From assembly GCF_035751725.1 (NCBI RefSeq), contig NZ_CP142104.1, forward strand, positions 3,658,001 to 3,722,000: a stretch of 64,000 nucleotides of DNA. Direction: 5' to 3'. Position numbers and translations under genes: made by a program. The notes under the pieces were generated by a model that was given only the letters and a program-made list of their open reading frames with translations, was not told the DNA's origin and made no database searches. The number at the start of each line of letters is the position of its first letter. The stretch's first letter is position 1. Below are positions 18,963 to 27,395 of this stretch, piece after piece. The DNA is from Pseudomonas frederiksbergensis (GTDB taxonomy: Bacteria; Pseudomonadota; Gammaproteobacteria; Pseudomonadales; Pseudomonadaceae).

Positions 18963-18981
18963 GATAATGAATCGCATTGTC
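18963..18981. promoter_or_regulatory. Candidate Fur box upstream of the ECF sigma gene
   Basis: GATAATGAATCGCATTGTC matches 14 of 19 positions of GATAATGATAATCATTATC, with both outer GATAATGA and CATT-TC arms kept. It lies 23 bases before the sigma factor start. Confidence 0.7.
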
Positions 18982-19046
18982 ATCGCAGCAACCGCCGCTT
19001 TGCAACCCAAACATGCGCGGACGGTCCCTGCCCTGTCGCTCCGGGG

Positions 19047-19454
19047 TCAGTGCACTGAATGGCTTTTCACGGTGCTTTCCACCAGGTCCAGCATCTGCCC
19101 CAGCGCCCATGGCTTGGCGATGAACGAGGCCTGGTGTTTGATCCCGGCGCTTTCCGGGGTCTCGAACCCCGACATGATCAGCAGCGGTATCTGCGGCCAA
19201 CGATCCCCGGTCAGATTGGCCAGGTCGGCGCCGTCCATTTCACCGGGCATGGTGATGTCGGTCAGTAGCAGGTCCACGTAATCGGCGCTCTCTTCCAGGA
19301 ATGTCAGCGCCGAATCGGCGCTTTCCCTTGGCTCGACGACAAACCCTTCTTCCTCCAGGATCTCACAGAGAAACTCCAGGATGGTCGGATCATCCTCAAC
19401 AACGAGAATCAAACGTGTGGTCGCCTGTCCGTTGCCCTTCGGCATCGAATTCAT
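19047..19454 (-). CDS. Single-domain response regulator (receiver only)
   Basis: About 135 residues forming only a receiver domain: acidic pair at LVVEDD, phospho-acceptor Asp in LLLTDITMPG, Ser in LIMSGF, Lys in FIAKPW. There is no DNA-binding output domain. The sequence resembles the detached receivers of hybrid kinases, so it may serve as a phosphate sink or relay for a kinase elsewhere, including the hybrid kinase at 2.3-4.4 kb (inference only). The start at 19454 has AGGAGA upstream. It is divergent from topB. Confidence 0.85.
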   Translation of the reverse strand: MNSMPKGNGQATTRLILVVEDDPTILEFLCEILEEEGFVVEPRESADSALTFLEESADYVDLLLTDITMPGEMDGADLANLTGDRWPQIPLLIMSGFETPESAGIKHQASFIAKPWALGQMLDLVESTVKSHSVH

Positions 19455-19605
19455 GAAAGTGACTCTCCTTGATTCCATTAACGTGCGTCGCGGTTTGAAC
19501 CGCTCTGCAAGTTATGAGCGATGCCCTTGCGATTAATTCATTCTGCTTGCCCATGCAGGCGCCGGGCTGCCTCGTCTAACGGCGGTTGCAACGCAGCGCA
19601 ACGTT

Positions 19606-19629
19606 TTATCTGTATATCCATACAGATAA
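19606..19629. promoter_or_regulatory. Classical SOS (LexA) box upstream of topB
   Basis: A perfect inverted repeat with 10-bp arms (TTATCTGTAT/ATACAGATAA) and a 4-base centre. Its core CTGTATATCCATACAG fits CTGT-N8-ACAG exactly. It ends 66 bases before the topB ATG. The site type differs from the LexA2 operator at 10.3 kb. Confidence 0.85.
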
Positions 19630-19695
19630 AGCTTGCCCCGGCGCCAATCCCTGACCATGCTAGCGCCCCATGAAACCTGCTCAGGAAGAGGCGTT

Positions 19696-21636
19696 ATGCG
19701 GTTGTACCTGTGTGAGAAACCGTCCCAGGCCAAGGACATCGCCGCGGTGTTGGGTGCCACCCGTCGCGGCGACGGTTGCTGGCTGGGCGCGAACGTCACG
19801 GTGACCTGGTGCATCGGCCATTTGCTGGAGACTGCCCCGCCGGACGCCTACGATGCCCGCTACAAGCGCTGGGTGCTGGCCGACCTGCCCATCGTGCCGG
19901 CCCAATGGAAGATGACGGTCAAGCCGAAGACCGCGAGCCAGTACAAAGCGGTCAAGCGGCTGCTGGCAGAGGCAAAGGAATTGGTCATCGCTACCGATGC
20001 CGACCGCGAGGGCGAAATGATCGCCCGGGAACTCGTCGAACATTGCCGCTATCGCGGGCCGATCCAGCGACTCTGGCTGTCAGCCCTCGACGAAGCCTCG
20101 ATCCGCAAGGCCCTCGCCGCCCTCAAGCCGGGGGCGGAAACCTTCAACCTGTATCACTCGGCCCTCGGTCGCTCCCGGGCCGACTGGCTGATCGGCATGA
20201 ACATGAGCCGCCTGTTCACGCTGCTGGGGCGCCAGTCCGGTTATCAAGGCGTCCTGCCGGTGGGCCGCGTGCAGACACCAACCCTGCGTCTGGTGGTGGA
20301 TCGCGACCGCAGCATTGCCGATTTCGTACCGGTCGCCTATTGGGCCATCGACGTGCAACTGAGCCACGCCGGAACGGCGTTCACCGCCCAGTGGCGCGCC
20401 GACCCGGATGCCTGCGACGACCAGGAGCGCTGCCTGAACCAGGCCATGGCCCGGGAGGCCGCCCAGGCCATGGGCAACGCCACGACGGCGCGAGTGACCA
20501 GGGTTCGCACCGAGCGCCTGCGCGAGGCGCCGCCGCTGCCGTTCGACCTGGGCACCTTGCAGGAAGTCTGCTCGAAGAAACTTGGACTCGGCGCCCAGGA
20601 GACCTTGGACATTGCCCAGTCGCTCTACGAGACCTACAAGCTCATCACCTACCCGCGCAGCGATTGCGGTTTCCTGCCCTTGAGCCAGCACAGCGAAGCA
20701 CCCGCCATCCTGGCCGCCCTCGCCCAGGCCGATCCGGGCCTTGCCCCGCTGCGCGATCACCTGCAGCCACAGCGCAAGTCCCGGGCCTGGAACGACGCCA
20801 AGGTCAGCGCGCACCACGGCATCATTCCCACGGCGGCGGCGAAGAGCCTCGACAAGCTCGCCGGCAAGCAACGCGCCGTCTATACACTGATTCGCGCACG
20901 TTACCTGGCGCAGTTCCTGCCCCACCATGAATACGACCGGACCCAGGCCGACTTCGATTGTGCCGGGCAGGACCTGCGTGCGGTGGGCAAGCAGATCGTC
21001 GAGCCCGGTTGGAAACGCGCCCTGCCCGAAGCATTGGCGCCCGCGCGAGGGCGGGAAGCCCCCACGCCGCAAACCCTGCCGCCGCTGGCCGAGGGCCGCG
21101 ACTGCAACGTCGACGCGGTGACACCAAAGGATTTGTGGACCCAACCGCCCAAGCCGTTCACCGAAGGCGACCTGATCAAGGCGATGAAAAACGTCGCCAA
21201 GCTGGTGGAAGATCCACTGCTCAAGCAGAAACTCAAGGACACCACAGGCATCGGCACCGAAGCGACCCGGGCCTCGATCATCCAGGGCTTGCTCGACCGT
21301 GGCTACCTGCTGAAGAACGGCAAGGCCCTATCCGCCACCCCGGCGGCCTTCAGCCTGATCGACGCGGTGCCCCGGGCGATTGCCGACCCCGGCACCACCG
21401 CCATCTGGGAACAAGCACTGGACATGGTGCAAAGCGGTGAGATGAGTTTGGAGGAATTCGTCACCCGGCAAACCGCCTGGATGAGCAAGCATGTGGCCCG
21501 CTGCCAAGGCATGAGCCTGACCATCAACGGCCCGGCCAGCCCCGCCGGACGAGGCGCCGCGCCGTGGAAGAACAAACGCAAGCCGTCCAAGCGCAAGGCT
21601 GGCGGTGCGCCGCGCAAGGCGAGCAAGGCCACTTGA
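19696..21636 (+). CDS. topB: DNA topoisomerase III
   Basis: 646 residues, type IA topoisomerase that decatenates DNA and works with RecQ-type helicases. TOPRIM domain at the start (LYLCEKPSQAKDIA; DADREGE 101-107), catalytic Tyr319 in LITYPRSDCGF, and a basic Lys/Arg-rich C-terminal tail (~620-646). Length is close to E. coli TopB (653). The start at 19696 is preceded by GGAAGAGG; the frame is open upstream to 19633 but those residues are not family-like and would lie close to the SOS box. That box predicts DNA-damage induction, which is not the usual description of topB. Confidence 0.95.
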   Translation: MRLYLCEKPSQAKDIAAVLGATRRGDGCWLGANVTVTWCIGHLLETAPPDAYDARYKRWVLADLPIVPAQWKMTVKPKTASQYKAVKRLLAEAKELVIATDADREGEMIARELVEHCRYRGPIQRLWLSALDEASIRKALAALKPGAETFNLYHSALGRSRADWLIGMNMSRLFTLLGRQSGYQGVLPVGRVQTPTLRLVVDRDRSIADFVPVAYWAIDVQLSHAGTAFTAQWRADPDACDDQERCLNQAMAREAAQAMGNATTARVTRVRTERLREAPPLPFDLGTLQEVCSKKLGLGAQETLDIAQSLYETYKLITYPRSDCGFLPLSQHSEAPAILAALAQADPGLAPLRDHLQPQRKSRAWNDAKVSAHHGIIPTAAAKSLDKLAGKQRAVYTLIRARYLAQFLPHHEYDRTQADFDCAGQDLRAVGKQIVEPGWKRALPEALAPARGREAPTPQTLPPLAEGRDCNVDAVTPKDLWTQPPKPFTEGDLIKAMKNVAKLVEDPLLKQKLKDTTGIGTEATRASIIQGLLDRGYLLKNGKALSATPAAFSLIDAVPRAIADPGTTAIWEQALDMVQSGEMSLEEFVTRQTAWMSKHVARCQGMSLTINGPASPAGRGAAPWKNKRKPSKRKAGGAPRKASKAT

Positions 21637-21650
21637 ACTCAAAGGAGGTC

Positions 21651-21682
21651 CTGTGGCGAGGGGATGAATCCCCTCGCCACAG
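21651..21682. repeat. REP-like perfect palindrome after topB
   Basis: 15-bp arms, core GGCGAGGGGAT-GA-ATCCCCTCGCC, 14 bases after the topB stop. Confidence 0.75.
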
Positions 21683-22222
21683 ATGAATACCTCACCAAGG
21701 ATTAGGTCACCCAACTCAGGTGGTTTTTCATACCCAAACCATTTTGTCCGACAATATGTAGTGACCAAAAATAATCACTACAAAACCGTTGACGCCTCCG
21801 ATTTCGCCTTGCATGATGCAGACGTCTCCCCGATCGGGAGTACAGGCAAATGTTTGAGCAAGCTCGTCTGACCGCCGAGCTGTTTTTTGGATAAGGGACT
21901 GCCCACAAGGCAGATTGAAGGTGCTGACCTGGCATGACCGTCCGGTAACAAGGACGAGAAACGCTGGCGAATCAATCCTCATGACGCATGGGCTCGACCT
22001 TTGAAGTCGACACTGGCCTGAAGATTCTTCGCTGTTTCTCTTCGTTGTAGCGCATTTGCGTAGCAGCCCTTCGATTAACACTACATAACCGATTGCACGA
22101 CCCCGCAGAAGTCCTGCGGATGAATGCTGACGGCCTGATTTCGGTATCAGGCAGGCACTTACCGAACGGCGAAGTTTTGCGAACCACCAGACAGATCAAC
22201 CAAATGGTCAAGGGGCTTACAC
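21683..22222. other. Non-coding stretch with several hairpins
   Basis: About 540 bases with no convincing gene; the short frames lack good ribosome binding sites or family features, and the left part is more AT-rich than its surroundings. Three short perfect stems occur: GTAGTGA/TCACTAC (21758-21781), CCGCAG/CTGCGG (22103-22119) and GCCTGAT/ATCAGGC (22133-22152). The last two precede the next plus-strand gene and could be part of its 5' leader or of a small RNA. No known riboswitch class is recognised. Confidence 0.5.
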
Positions 22223-22552
22223 ATGAATCTGAATAATCAACCATCTATTGATGAACTGGCTCGCATGTTCGCAGCACACAAGGACAGCCTGGATAGTCAT
22301 ATCCTGTGGATCAGCAAGACCGGCCAAGTCCATATGGACTGCCTCTCGCCTTTCACCCAGGAAGAGGAATTCGACAAGCACCAGCAGGATCTCTGCGCTC
22401 GACTGAAGATGTACCGCCGCGGGCAAGGCTACGTCGGCAAGAAAGCCGCGGCCGACAAAGACTTCATGGGCCGCGTCCTGCAGACGCTGACCCAGGCCTG
22501 GCAATCGGTGCAGCATTCGTCTGAGGTCCGGGTCATCGACCGCCTCTGCTGA
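22223..22552 (+). CDS. Conserved-looking hypothetical protein
   Basis: A 109-residue soluble protein, mixed charge, no signal peptide or membrane segment. Its N-terminal half has a DELARMFAAHKDSLDSHILWISKTG pattern, and the C-terminal half is helical and basic-amphipathic (MGRVLQTLTQAWQSV). I do not recognise the family. Gene status is supported by a strong terminator 13 bases after the stop and by uniform codon use. The long, possibly structured leader upstream suggests post-transcriptional control. Confidence 0.7.
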   Translation: MNLNNQPSIDELARMFAAHKDSLDSHILWISKTGQVHMDCLSPFTQEEEFDKHQQDLCARLKMYRRGQGYVGKKAAADKDFMGRVLQTLTQAWQSVQHSSEVRVIDRLC

Positions 22553-22564
22553 TAGCCCACAAAC

Positions 22565-22604
22565 AAAAAGGGCCCGCTCCTGATTCAGGAGCGGGCCCTT
22601 TTTT
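22565..22604. terminator. Strong bidirectional intrinsic terminator
   Basis: A long GC-rich stem, core AGGGCCCGCTCCTGA/TCAGGAGCGGGCCCT, with an A-run before and a T-run after. It serves the plus-strand gene ending at 22552 and glsA (minus, ending at 22618). Confidence 0.93.
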
Positions 22605-22617
22605 GTGCAACGGGAAA

Positions 22618-23526
22618 CTAGAACACCGACCAGCCAATCCGTTGGCTGAGCAATTCCAGCGCCGCCATGCCGGCCAGGGAGTTGCCGGCCGCATTGAGCT
22701 CCGGCGACCAGACGCAGACCGTGAACTGCCCTGGCACCACGGCGACGATCCCGCCGCCCACACCGCTCTTGCCCGGCAAGCCGACACGGTAGGCAAAGTT
22801 GCCCGCCTCGTCGTACAGGCCGCTGGTGGCCATGATGGAATTGACTTGCTGAGTCTGGCGAGCGCTGAGGATCTGCTCGCCGCTGTGCTTGCAGAAACCG
22901 TCATTGGCGAGAAAGCAGAACGCCCGGGCCAGGTCGATGCAGTTCATTCGCAGCGCGCAATGGCTGAAATAACTGCGCAACACCGCTTCCACATCGTTAT
23001 GGAAATTGCCGAAGGACTGCATCAGGTAGGCCATCGCCGCGTTGCGGGCACGGTGCTGATACTCCGACTCGGCGACCTTGCCGTCGACCATCACCTGGGG
23101 ATTACCGGACAGACGCCGTACGAAATCACGCATCGACAGCGCCGGAGCGGCAAAGCGTGACTGGTTGATATCACAGATCACCAAGGCTCCGGCATTGATG
23201 AATGGGTTGCGCGGACGGCCCCGTTCGAACTCCAGTTGCACCAGGGAGTTGAAAGGCTGGCCGGAGGGCTCATGGCCCAAGCGCTCCCAGATGGCCTCGC
23301 CGGAATGCCCGATGGCCTGCACCAGGCTGAATACCTTGGAAATACTCTGCACCGAAAACGCGGTCTCGGCGTCGCCCGCGCAATACATCTCGCCGTCATT
23401 GCTATAGACGGCAATACCCAACTGATTGGCCGCCACAGTGCCAAGGGCGGGAATGTAGTTGGCCACCTTGCCCTGACCGATCAGGGGGCGAACCGCATCG
23501 AGGATCTCGTTCAACAGTGCTTGCAT
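22618..23526 (-). CDS. glsA: Glutaminase
   Basis: 302 residues, the usual length of bacterial glutaminases, which hydrolyse L-glutamine to glutamate and ammonia. The fold is related to serine beta-lactamases: SISK (Ser61-Lys64) is the catalytic SxxK, and NPFINAGAL, the GNF motif and the C-terminal GKSGVGGG loop are all present. It is cytoplasmic. The start at 23526 gives the canonical [20 protein letters not shown] opening; an in-frame start five codons earlier is unlikely. It stands alone and shares a terminator with its convergent neighbour. Confidence 0.95.
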   Translation of the reverse strand: MQALLNEILDAVRPLIGQGKVANYIPALGTVAANQLGIAVYSNDGEMYCAGDAETAFSVQSISKVFSLVQAIGHSGEAIWERLGHEPSGQPFNSLVQLEFERGRPRNPFINAGALVICDINQSRFAAPALSMRDFVRRLSGNPQVMVDGKVAESEYQHRARNAAMAYLMQSFGNFHNDVEAVLRSYFSHCALRMNCIDLARAFCFLANDGFCKHSGEQILSARQTQQVNSIMATSGLYDEAGNFAYRVGLPGKSGVGGGIVAVVPGQFTVCVWSPELNAAGNSLAGMAALELLSQRIGWSVF

Positions 23527-23621
23527 ATGCGCAGGGTCCAATCATTCCCCGTTCGAGTGCGGGGATACAGACGCTAGACGCCGATGGGCAGGTTCAGAGC
23601 ACACTGGGTCGGCTAAAAAAC

Positions 23622-23649
23622 GTGGCGAGGGAGCTTGCCCCCTCGCCAC
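23622..23649. repeat. REP-like hairpin upstream of glsA
   Basis: GTGGCGAGGG/CCCTCGCCAC stem, between glsA (minus) and a small plus-strand gene. Confidence 0.65.
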
Positions 23650-23747
23650 AAAAGCGGCGTCCGACCATGACTTTCAAAAAGCTGCGCGGGCGCTAGTCAC
23701 GAAATCCAGCGGTCTATAGTCAAGGATCAACCGGCAGGAGGTAAACG

Positions 23748-23942
23748 ATGCGCCAAATCATGCAAAAAGAACCCTGGTGGGCCGCACCGCCCCAGCCCGG
23801 GCAGGATGAAACTGAATTGGAGTGGGGATGGCTGGTGATCTACAGCGAAGGCGAGCCGCGCTTCGAATTCATCAAGGAACGCCCCACGGACGAACAGATC
23901 CGCCATCGCAAGGGTTGTCGCGTCACGCTGGGGTCGGACTAG
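23748..23942 (+). CDS. Small hypothetical protein
   Basis: A 64-residue soluble protein, Trp- and Pro-rich at the start (KEPWWAAPPQPGQDE), then EWGWLVIYSEGEPRFEFIKERP. A clear GGAGG ribosome binding site 6 bases before the ATG supports it as a real gene. I recognise no family. It ends 16 bases before the convergent lipoprotein gene. Confidence 0.6.
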   Translation: MRQIMQKEPWWAAPPQPGQDETELEWGWLVIYSEGEPRFEFIKERPTDEQIRHRKGCRVTLGSD

Positions 23943-23957
23943 GAAAAGGGCCTCTGG

Positions 23958-24977
23958 TCAAGGCACGACGGCAGGCAATTCCACCGGCCGACCGGAAAGA
24001 TCGGCTTGCATCAGGTTGTCGTCGATTTCCCCGGCCAGGTAATACACCGGAGCCATCACCCCGCTGAGGGGATGCTTGAGGGACTTGAACCAGGCTTCGT
24101 CGAAAGCCGCGCTCAGGCTCTTGCGGATCTGTGCTTCCATGTCCTCCCGTTCACCCTCGTGGATCATCGCGCGGATGCCCGCCACGCCGACTGAAATCAA
24201 CGCCCCTGCGGCTTTTCCGGCCACCGCCGCTGCCGCCCCGGCCGCCCCTCGCGTGGCGAATTGCGCTTCGATTTTTTCACTGGTGCGTTGCGCCACTGTC
24301 GCTATTACCGCGTCCGACGGCCCTGAACCGGTGTCCGCCGCCCTGTCGACATGATCGATCAACGCCGCGTAGGCCGGTAGCGTATTGAGCGGTTCGGTGT
24401 GGACCATCTCGTACAACGACGCGTTGCGGGCCGCTGGTGGGCCCAGGTTGATGGCGGTAATGCCGTGCAAGCGCCGGTTCATCACTTCAGGCGGGATGCG
24501 ATGTCGCTGGGCAATCACCGGGATCTGCTGATTGAGCAAGCGCACGTAGTACCCGGTCGCGTTGGCCCTGATCGCCTCGGGATCGATTTCCACCGCGACG
24601 GGCGCCAGCACCTGCTCGCGATACTGCTCCTGCAAGTATGCCGCCAGGCGCTTGGCCGCCGAGTCCGCCTCGCCCTCGGCGCTGGCTGAATACCAACTGA
24701 CTTTCAACGCCAACCATTCCTGGGTCCAATAACTGCTGAACCACGGGATGAACTCGGCCTCCGTGCGCTCGTAGACCAACACCCGCCAATGCTCCATCGA
24801 GCCGCGCGCGTACAGCTGAGCCTGTTCGAGGGCGCTTTTCGACGCGGCGATGATCTGCCGGTCAACCTGTCGCCAAGTGTCCTGGGCAATCGCTACCGTG
24901 GCGACCTGCTGGCCGCGCTGTGACGTGGCGCACCCCGCCAGGACGAGCATCACGACCAGCATCAGCGAACGCAGCAC
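23958..24977 (-). CDS. Putative lipoprotein
   Basis: 339 residues. A short signal peptide ends in a lipobox (LVLAGC, Cys16), so it is probably anchored to a membrane. The rest is mostly helical and soluble, with a Gly/Ala-rich stretch around 245-265 (AAGAAAAVAGKAAGALISVG) that could insert in or lie on a membrane. I do not recognise a characterised family. It starts only 87 bases from the end of homospermidine synthase on the same strand, so co-transcription is possible. Confidence 0.75.
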   Translation of the reverse strand: MLRSLMLVVMLVLAGCATSQRGQQVATVAIAQDTWRQVDRQIIAASKSALEQAQLYARGSMEHWRVLVYERTEAEFIPWFSSYWTQEWLALKVSWYSASAEGEADSAAKRLAAYLQEQYREQVLAPVAVEIDPEAIRANATGYYVRLLNQQIPVIAQRHRIPPEVMNRRLHGITAINLGPPAARNASLYEMVHTEPLNTLPAYAALIDHVDRAADTGSGPSDAVIATVAQRTSEKIEAQFATRGAAGAAAAVAGKAAGALISVGVAGIRAMIHEGEREDMEAQIRKSLSAAFDEAWFKSLKHPLSGVMAPVYYLAGEIDDNLMQADLSGRPVELPAVVP

Positions 24978-25064
24978 GATTGCGCCACCTGGGCATCAAG
25001 GGATCCATGGACTTGAGTATAGGCGTTGCAATCGTGTCGGTCCCTGTGACGAGGGTCGCAGCAG

Positions 25065-26471
25065 TCAGAACCGGGTGAAGTGCGCGAACTGCCAGTCCTG
25101 CGCCGATTCCTGCGCGGTAGGCTTGGGGCTGGCGCCACTGGGTGTCCAGTCGGTGCGCTGGCCCACCAGCGTGCCCAGGTAGGGCCTGGCGATTTCCAGC
25201 ACGCGTTCGTAATCCATCTGTTCGGGTTCGACGATACCGCGATCCGGATGCTCGACCGCCCAGACGATCCCCGACAGGACCCCCGCCGCCACTTGCAGGC
25301 TGGTGGCGTTGTTGAATGGGACCAGCGCCCGGGCTTCGTCGATGCTCAACAGCGAGCCGAACCAGTAGGCATTCCAGTCGTGCCCCATGAGCAACACGCC
25401 CAGGGCATCGACCCCGCCGCTGTCGATTTCACCGTTGAGGATGCGTTGCCGGGTTTGGGTCTGCCAGCCTCGGCCGATCAGCTCATGAACCGACAGCAAC
25501 GCGTCATTGCAAGGGTGATAGGCGTAATGCAGCGTTGGCCGATAGATCAATTTGCGTTGATCCTTGACGGTCAGCAGGTCGGCCGTCGAAGCGGTCTCGT
25601 GATGGGTGATCATCATGCCCAGGCATGGACCGCCCAAGGGTGTCCAAGTCTTTACCAACACACTGGCGCTCGGCCGTTCCAGATAGATCGCGTTACGGCT
25701 GCCGAAGCGGTGTCGCCGCGCAAAAGACGGCCACGTGCGCTCGTGACTGCCCCAACCCAGCTCCGCCGGCTGGCTACCCTCACTGATAAATCCGTGCACC
25801 GACCAGGTGTTGACGAACTCATCATCCTCTTTGAGACGCTGGGAGCACTGGGTATCGCGTTCGGCAAAATGAATGACCTTGATGCCCAGTCCCATGCACA
25901 ACCTGGCCCAGTCGATCCCCTCACCGGCCTCGGGTAGCGGATGGCCCAACTGCACGGCCAATTCCATCAGCCCAGCCTTGAGCAAATGCGTGATCAAGCC
26001 AGGGTTGGCGCCGTGGGCAACCACTGCCGTCGGCCCCCTGCCCAATCGCTTGCGCAAATCCAGCACCTGGTAGCGCAATGCATAATTGGTGCGGTGGGAA
26101 AGGTCCAACTGTGGATCGTTGTAGCCGCCGGCCCAGGGCTCGACGCAGGTGTCCAGGTACAGCGCGCCCTTGACGGAAGCATAGGCAATGACCGCCAGGG
26201 AGCTGACCTCCACCGACAGGTTGACAATGAAATCCCCCGGTTGGACGAAGCGATCCAGGGTTTGCGCGAAGTTCTGCTCGGTCAACGCCTCACAGACAAA
26301 CTGAATACCTCGCTCCTTGAACCAGATGTTCTGCTCGATTACTGGGGCGATGACGGTGATCTGCTGGACCTCGATGTCATCTTGTCCCAGCAGCAAGGGC
26401 AAGGTGGCCCGGGCAATGGAGCCGAAGCCGATGAAGACCAGATGGCCGGTGAACGGGACGTGATGTTTCAT
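25065..26471 (-). CDS. hss: Homospermidine synthase
   Basis: 468 residues, saccharopine-dehydrogenase-like, with an N-terminal Rossmann motif (HLVFIGFGSIARATLPLLL, ~10-28). Landmarks are VVAHGANPGLITHLLKAGL and the WGSHERTWP region typical of bacterial homospermidine synthase, which uses NAD to join putrescine and spermidine/putrescine units into sym-homospermidine. The start at 26471 has AGGA upstream; an earlier in-frame start (26504) is not preceded by one. No other polyamine gene is adjacent, so the role in polyamine balance or stress is inferred from the family. Confidence 0.9.
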   Translation of the reverse strand: MKHHVPFTGHLVFIGFGSIARATLPLLLGQDDIEVQQITVIAPVIEQNIWFKERGIQFVCEALTEQNFAQTLDRFVQPGDFIVNLSVEVSSLAVIAYASVKGALYLDTCVEPWAGGYNDPQLDLSHRTNYALRYQVLDLRKRLGRGPTAVVAHGANPGLITHLLKAGLMELAVQLGHPLPEAGEGIDWARLCMGLGIKVIHFAERDTQCSQRLKEDDEFVNTWSVHGFISEGSQPAELGWGSHERTWPSFARRHRFGSRNAIYLERPSASVLVKTWTPLGGPCLGMMITHHETASTADLLTVKDQRKLIYRPTLHYAYHPCNDALLSVHELIGRGWQTQTRQRILNGEIDSGGVDALGVLLMGHDWNAYWFGSLLSIDEARALVPFNNATSLQVAAGVLSGIVWAVEHPDRGIVEPEQMDYERVLEIARPYLGTLVGQRTDWTPSGASPKPTAQESAQDWQFAHFTRF

Positions 26472-26585
26472 GTGTTGCTTCCTTGAGAACGGTGTATTTC
26501 CCATGAAATAACCGAACGACGACCGAAGCTACTGTCAAGGTTGACAGGTGCGGCGCGGATCCAGCCGCGCCGCACCTGCTTGCGC

Positions 26586-27395
26586 CTACGAAGTCCCCAG
26601 CCCGCCGGAAAGATCCGCGCCGGAATGCACCCGTCCGTTGGCCGGCGTGACGCTAGGCTCATCACGATGCTCGGTGGTCTTGCTCACCGTATCACGCACC
26701 GTTTCGTAGCCCTCGCGAGCCTTTTGCTTGGCCTTGTCGGCCAGGCCGGCGCTGGTCTTGCCCATCACCCGCTGTTCGGTGGAAGTGCTCGGCAAGGCTG
26801 CGCCCAACATGGCGCCCAAGGCGATACCCGCGGCCGCCATCATCAACGGTTGCTCCTTGAGCAGGCGGCTGAACTGATCGCCCAGGTCGTGCGAACCCTG
26901 GGTCATTCGATCACCCGTTTCATGTGCACGATTGCGGGCATGACGAGCACTGGCGCTCAAATCATCGGCCATGTGAGAGGCCTTGTCCTTGAGGTGGTGA
27001 AAGCCTTCGCGCAAGGAGTCGGTGGTGTCATGCAAATGGTTCCTGGCACTGCCCAACCCACTGGCCACCCCATCGGTCCAGCCGCTGGAATCCTGGTCAG
27101 GACCGACACGATAGCCAACCCGTGATGGGTGGTTCTGGCCGAGCATCAACCAGCACAGGCCAACCGTAGTCAGCACGGTCGGCACCGGGTTGTTGCGCAC
27201 CGTAGTGCCCAGGTTGCCAAAAAATTCCGCGCCATTTCCCTTCACCAGGCCCAAGGCCTGATCGAGCATTTGCCCTGGGGTGAATTTGCTGCCCAAGGCA
27301 TCGACGATGTGGCTGATATGGGCGCGCTGCTCATCGATCTCGCGCTCGATGGTCTCCGGGCTTTTCTGCGATTCGGTTTTGAATTCATCCTTCAT
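26586..27395 (-). CDS. DUF3618-type envelope-associated protein
   Basis: 269 residues. The DUF3618-like start (SPETIEREIDEQRAHISHIVDALGSKFTPGQMLDQAL) leads to a hydrophobic segment near 72-87 and a second near 187-205 (MMAAAGIALGAMLGAAL), joined by a long polar helical linker. This resembles YqjD/ElaB-type membrane-anchored proteins made in stationary phase. Its ATG overlaps the stop of the Holin-X-like gene by four bases (ATGA), so it is the third gene of a three-gene operon. Function is unknown; an envelope or osmotic stress role is inferred from family and context. Confidence 0.82.
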   Translation of the reverse strand: MKDEFKTESQKSPETIEREIDEQRAHISHIVDALGSKFTPGQMLDQALGLVKGNGAEFFGNLGTTVRNNPVPTVLTTVGLCWLMLGQNHPSRVGYRVGPDQDSSGWTDGVASGLGSARNHLHDTTDSLREGFHHLKDKASHMADDLSASARHARNRAHETGDRMTQGSHDLGDQFSRLLKEQPLMMAAAGIALGAMLGAALPSTSTEQRVMGKTSAGLADKAKQKAREGYETVRDTVSKTTEHRDEPSVTPANGRVHSGADLSGGLGTS

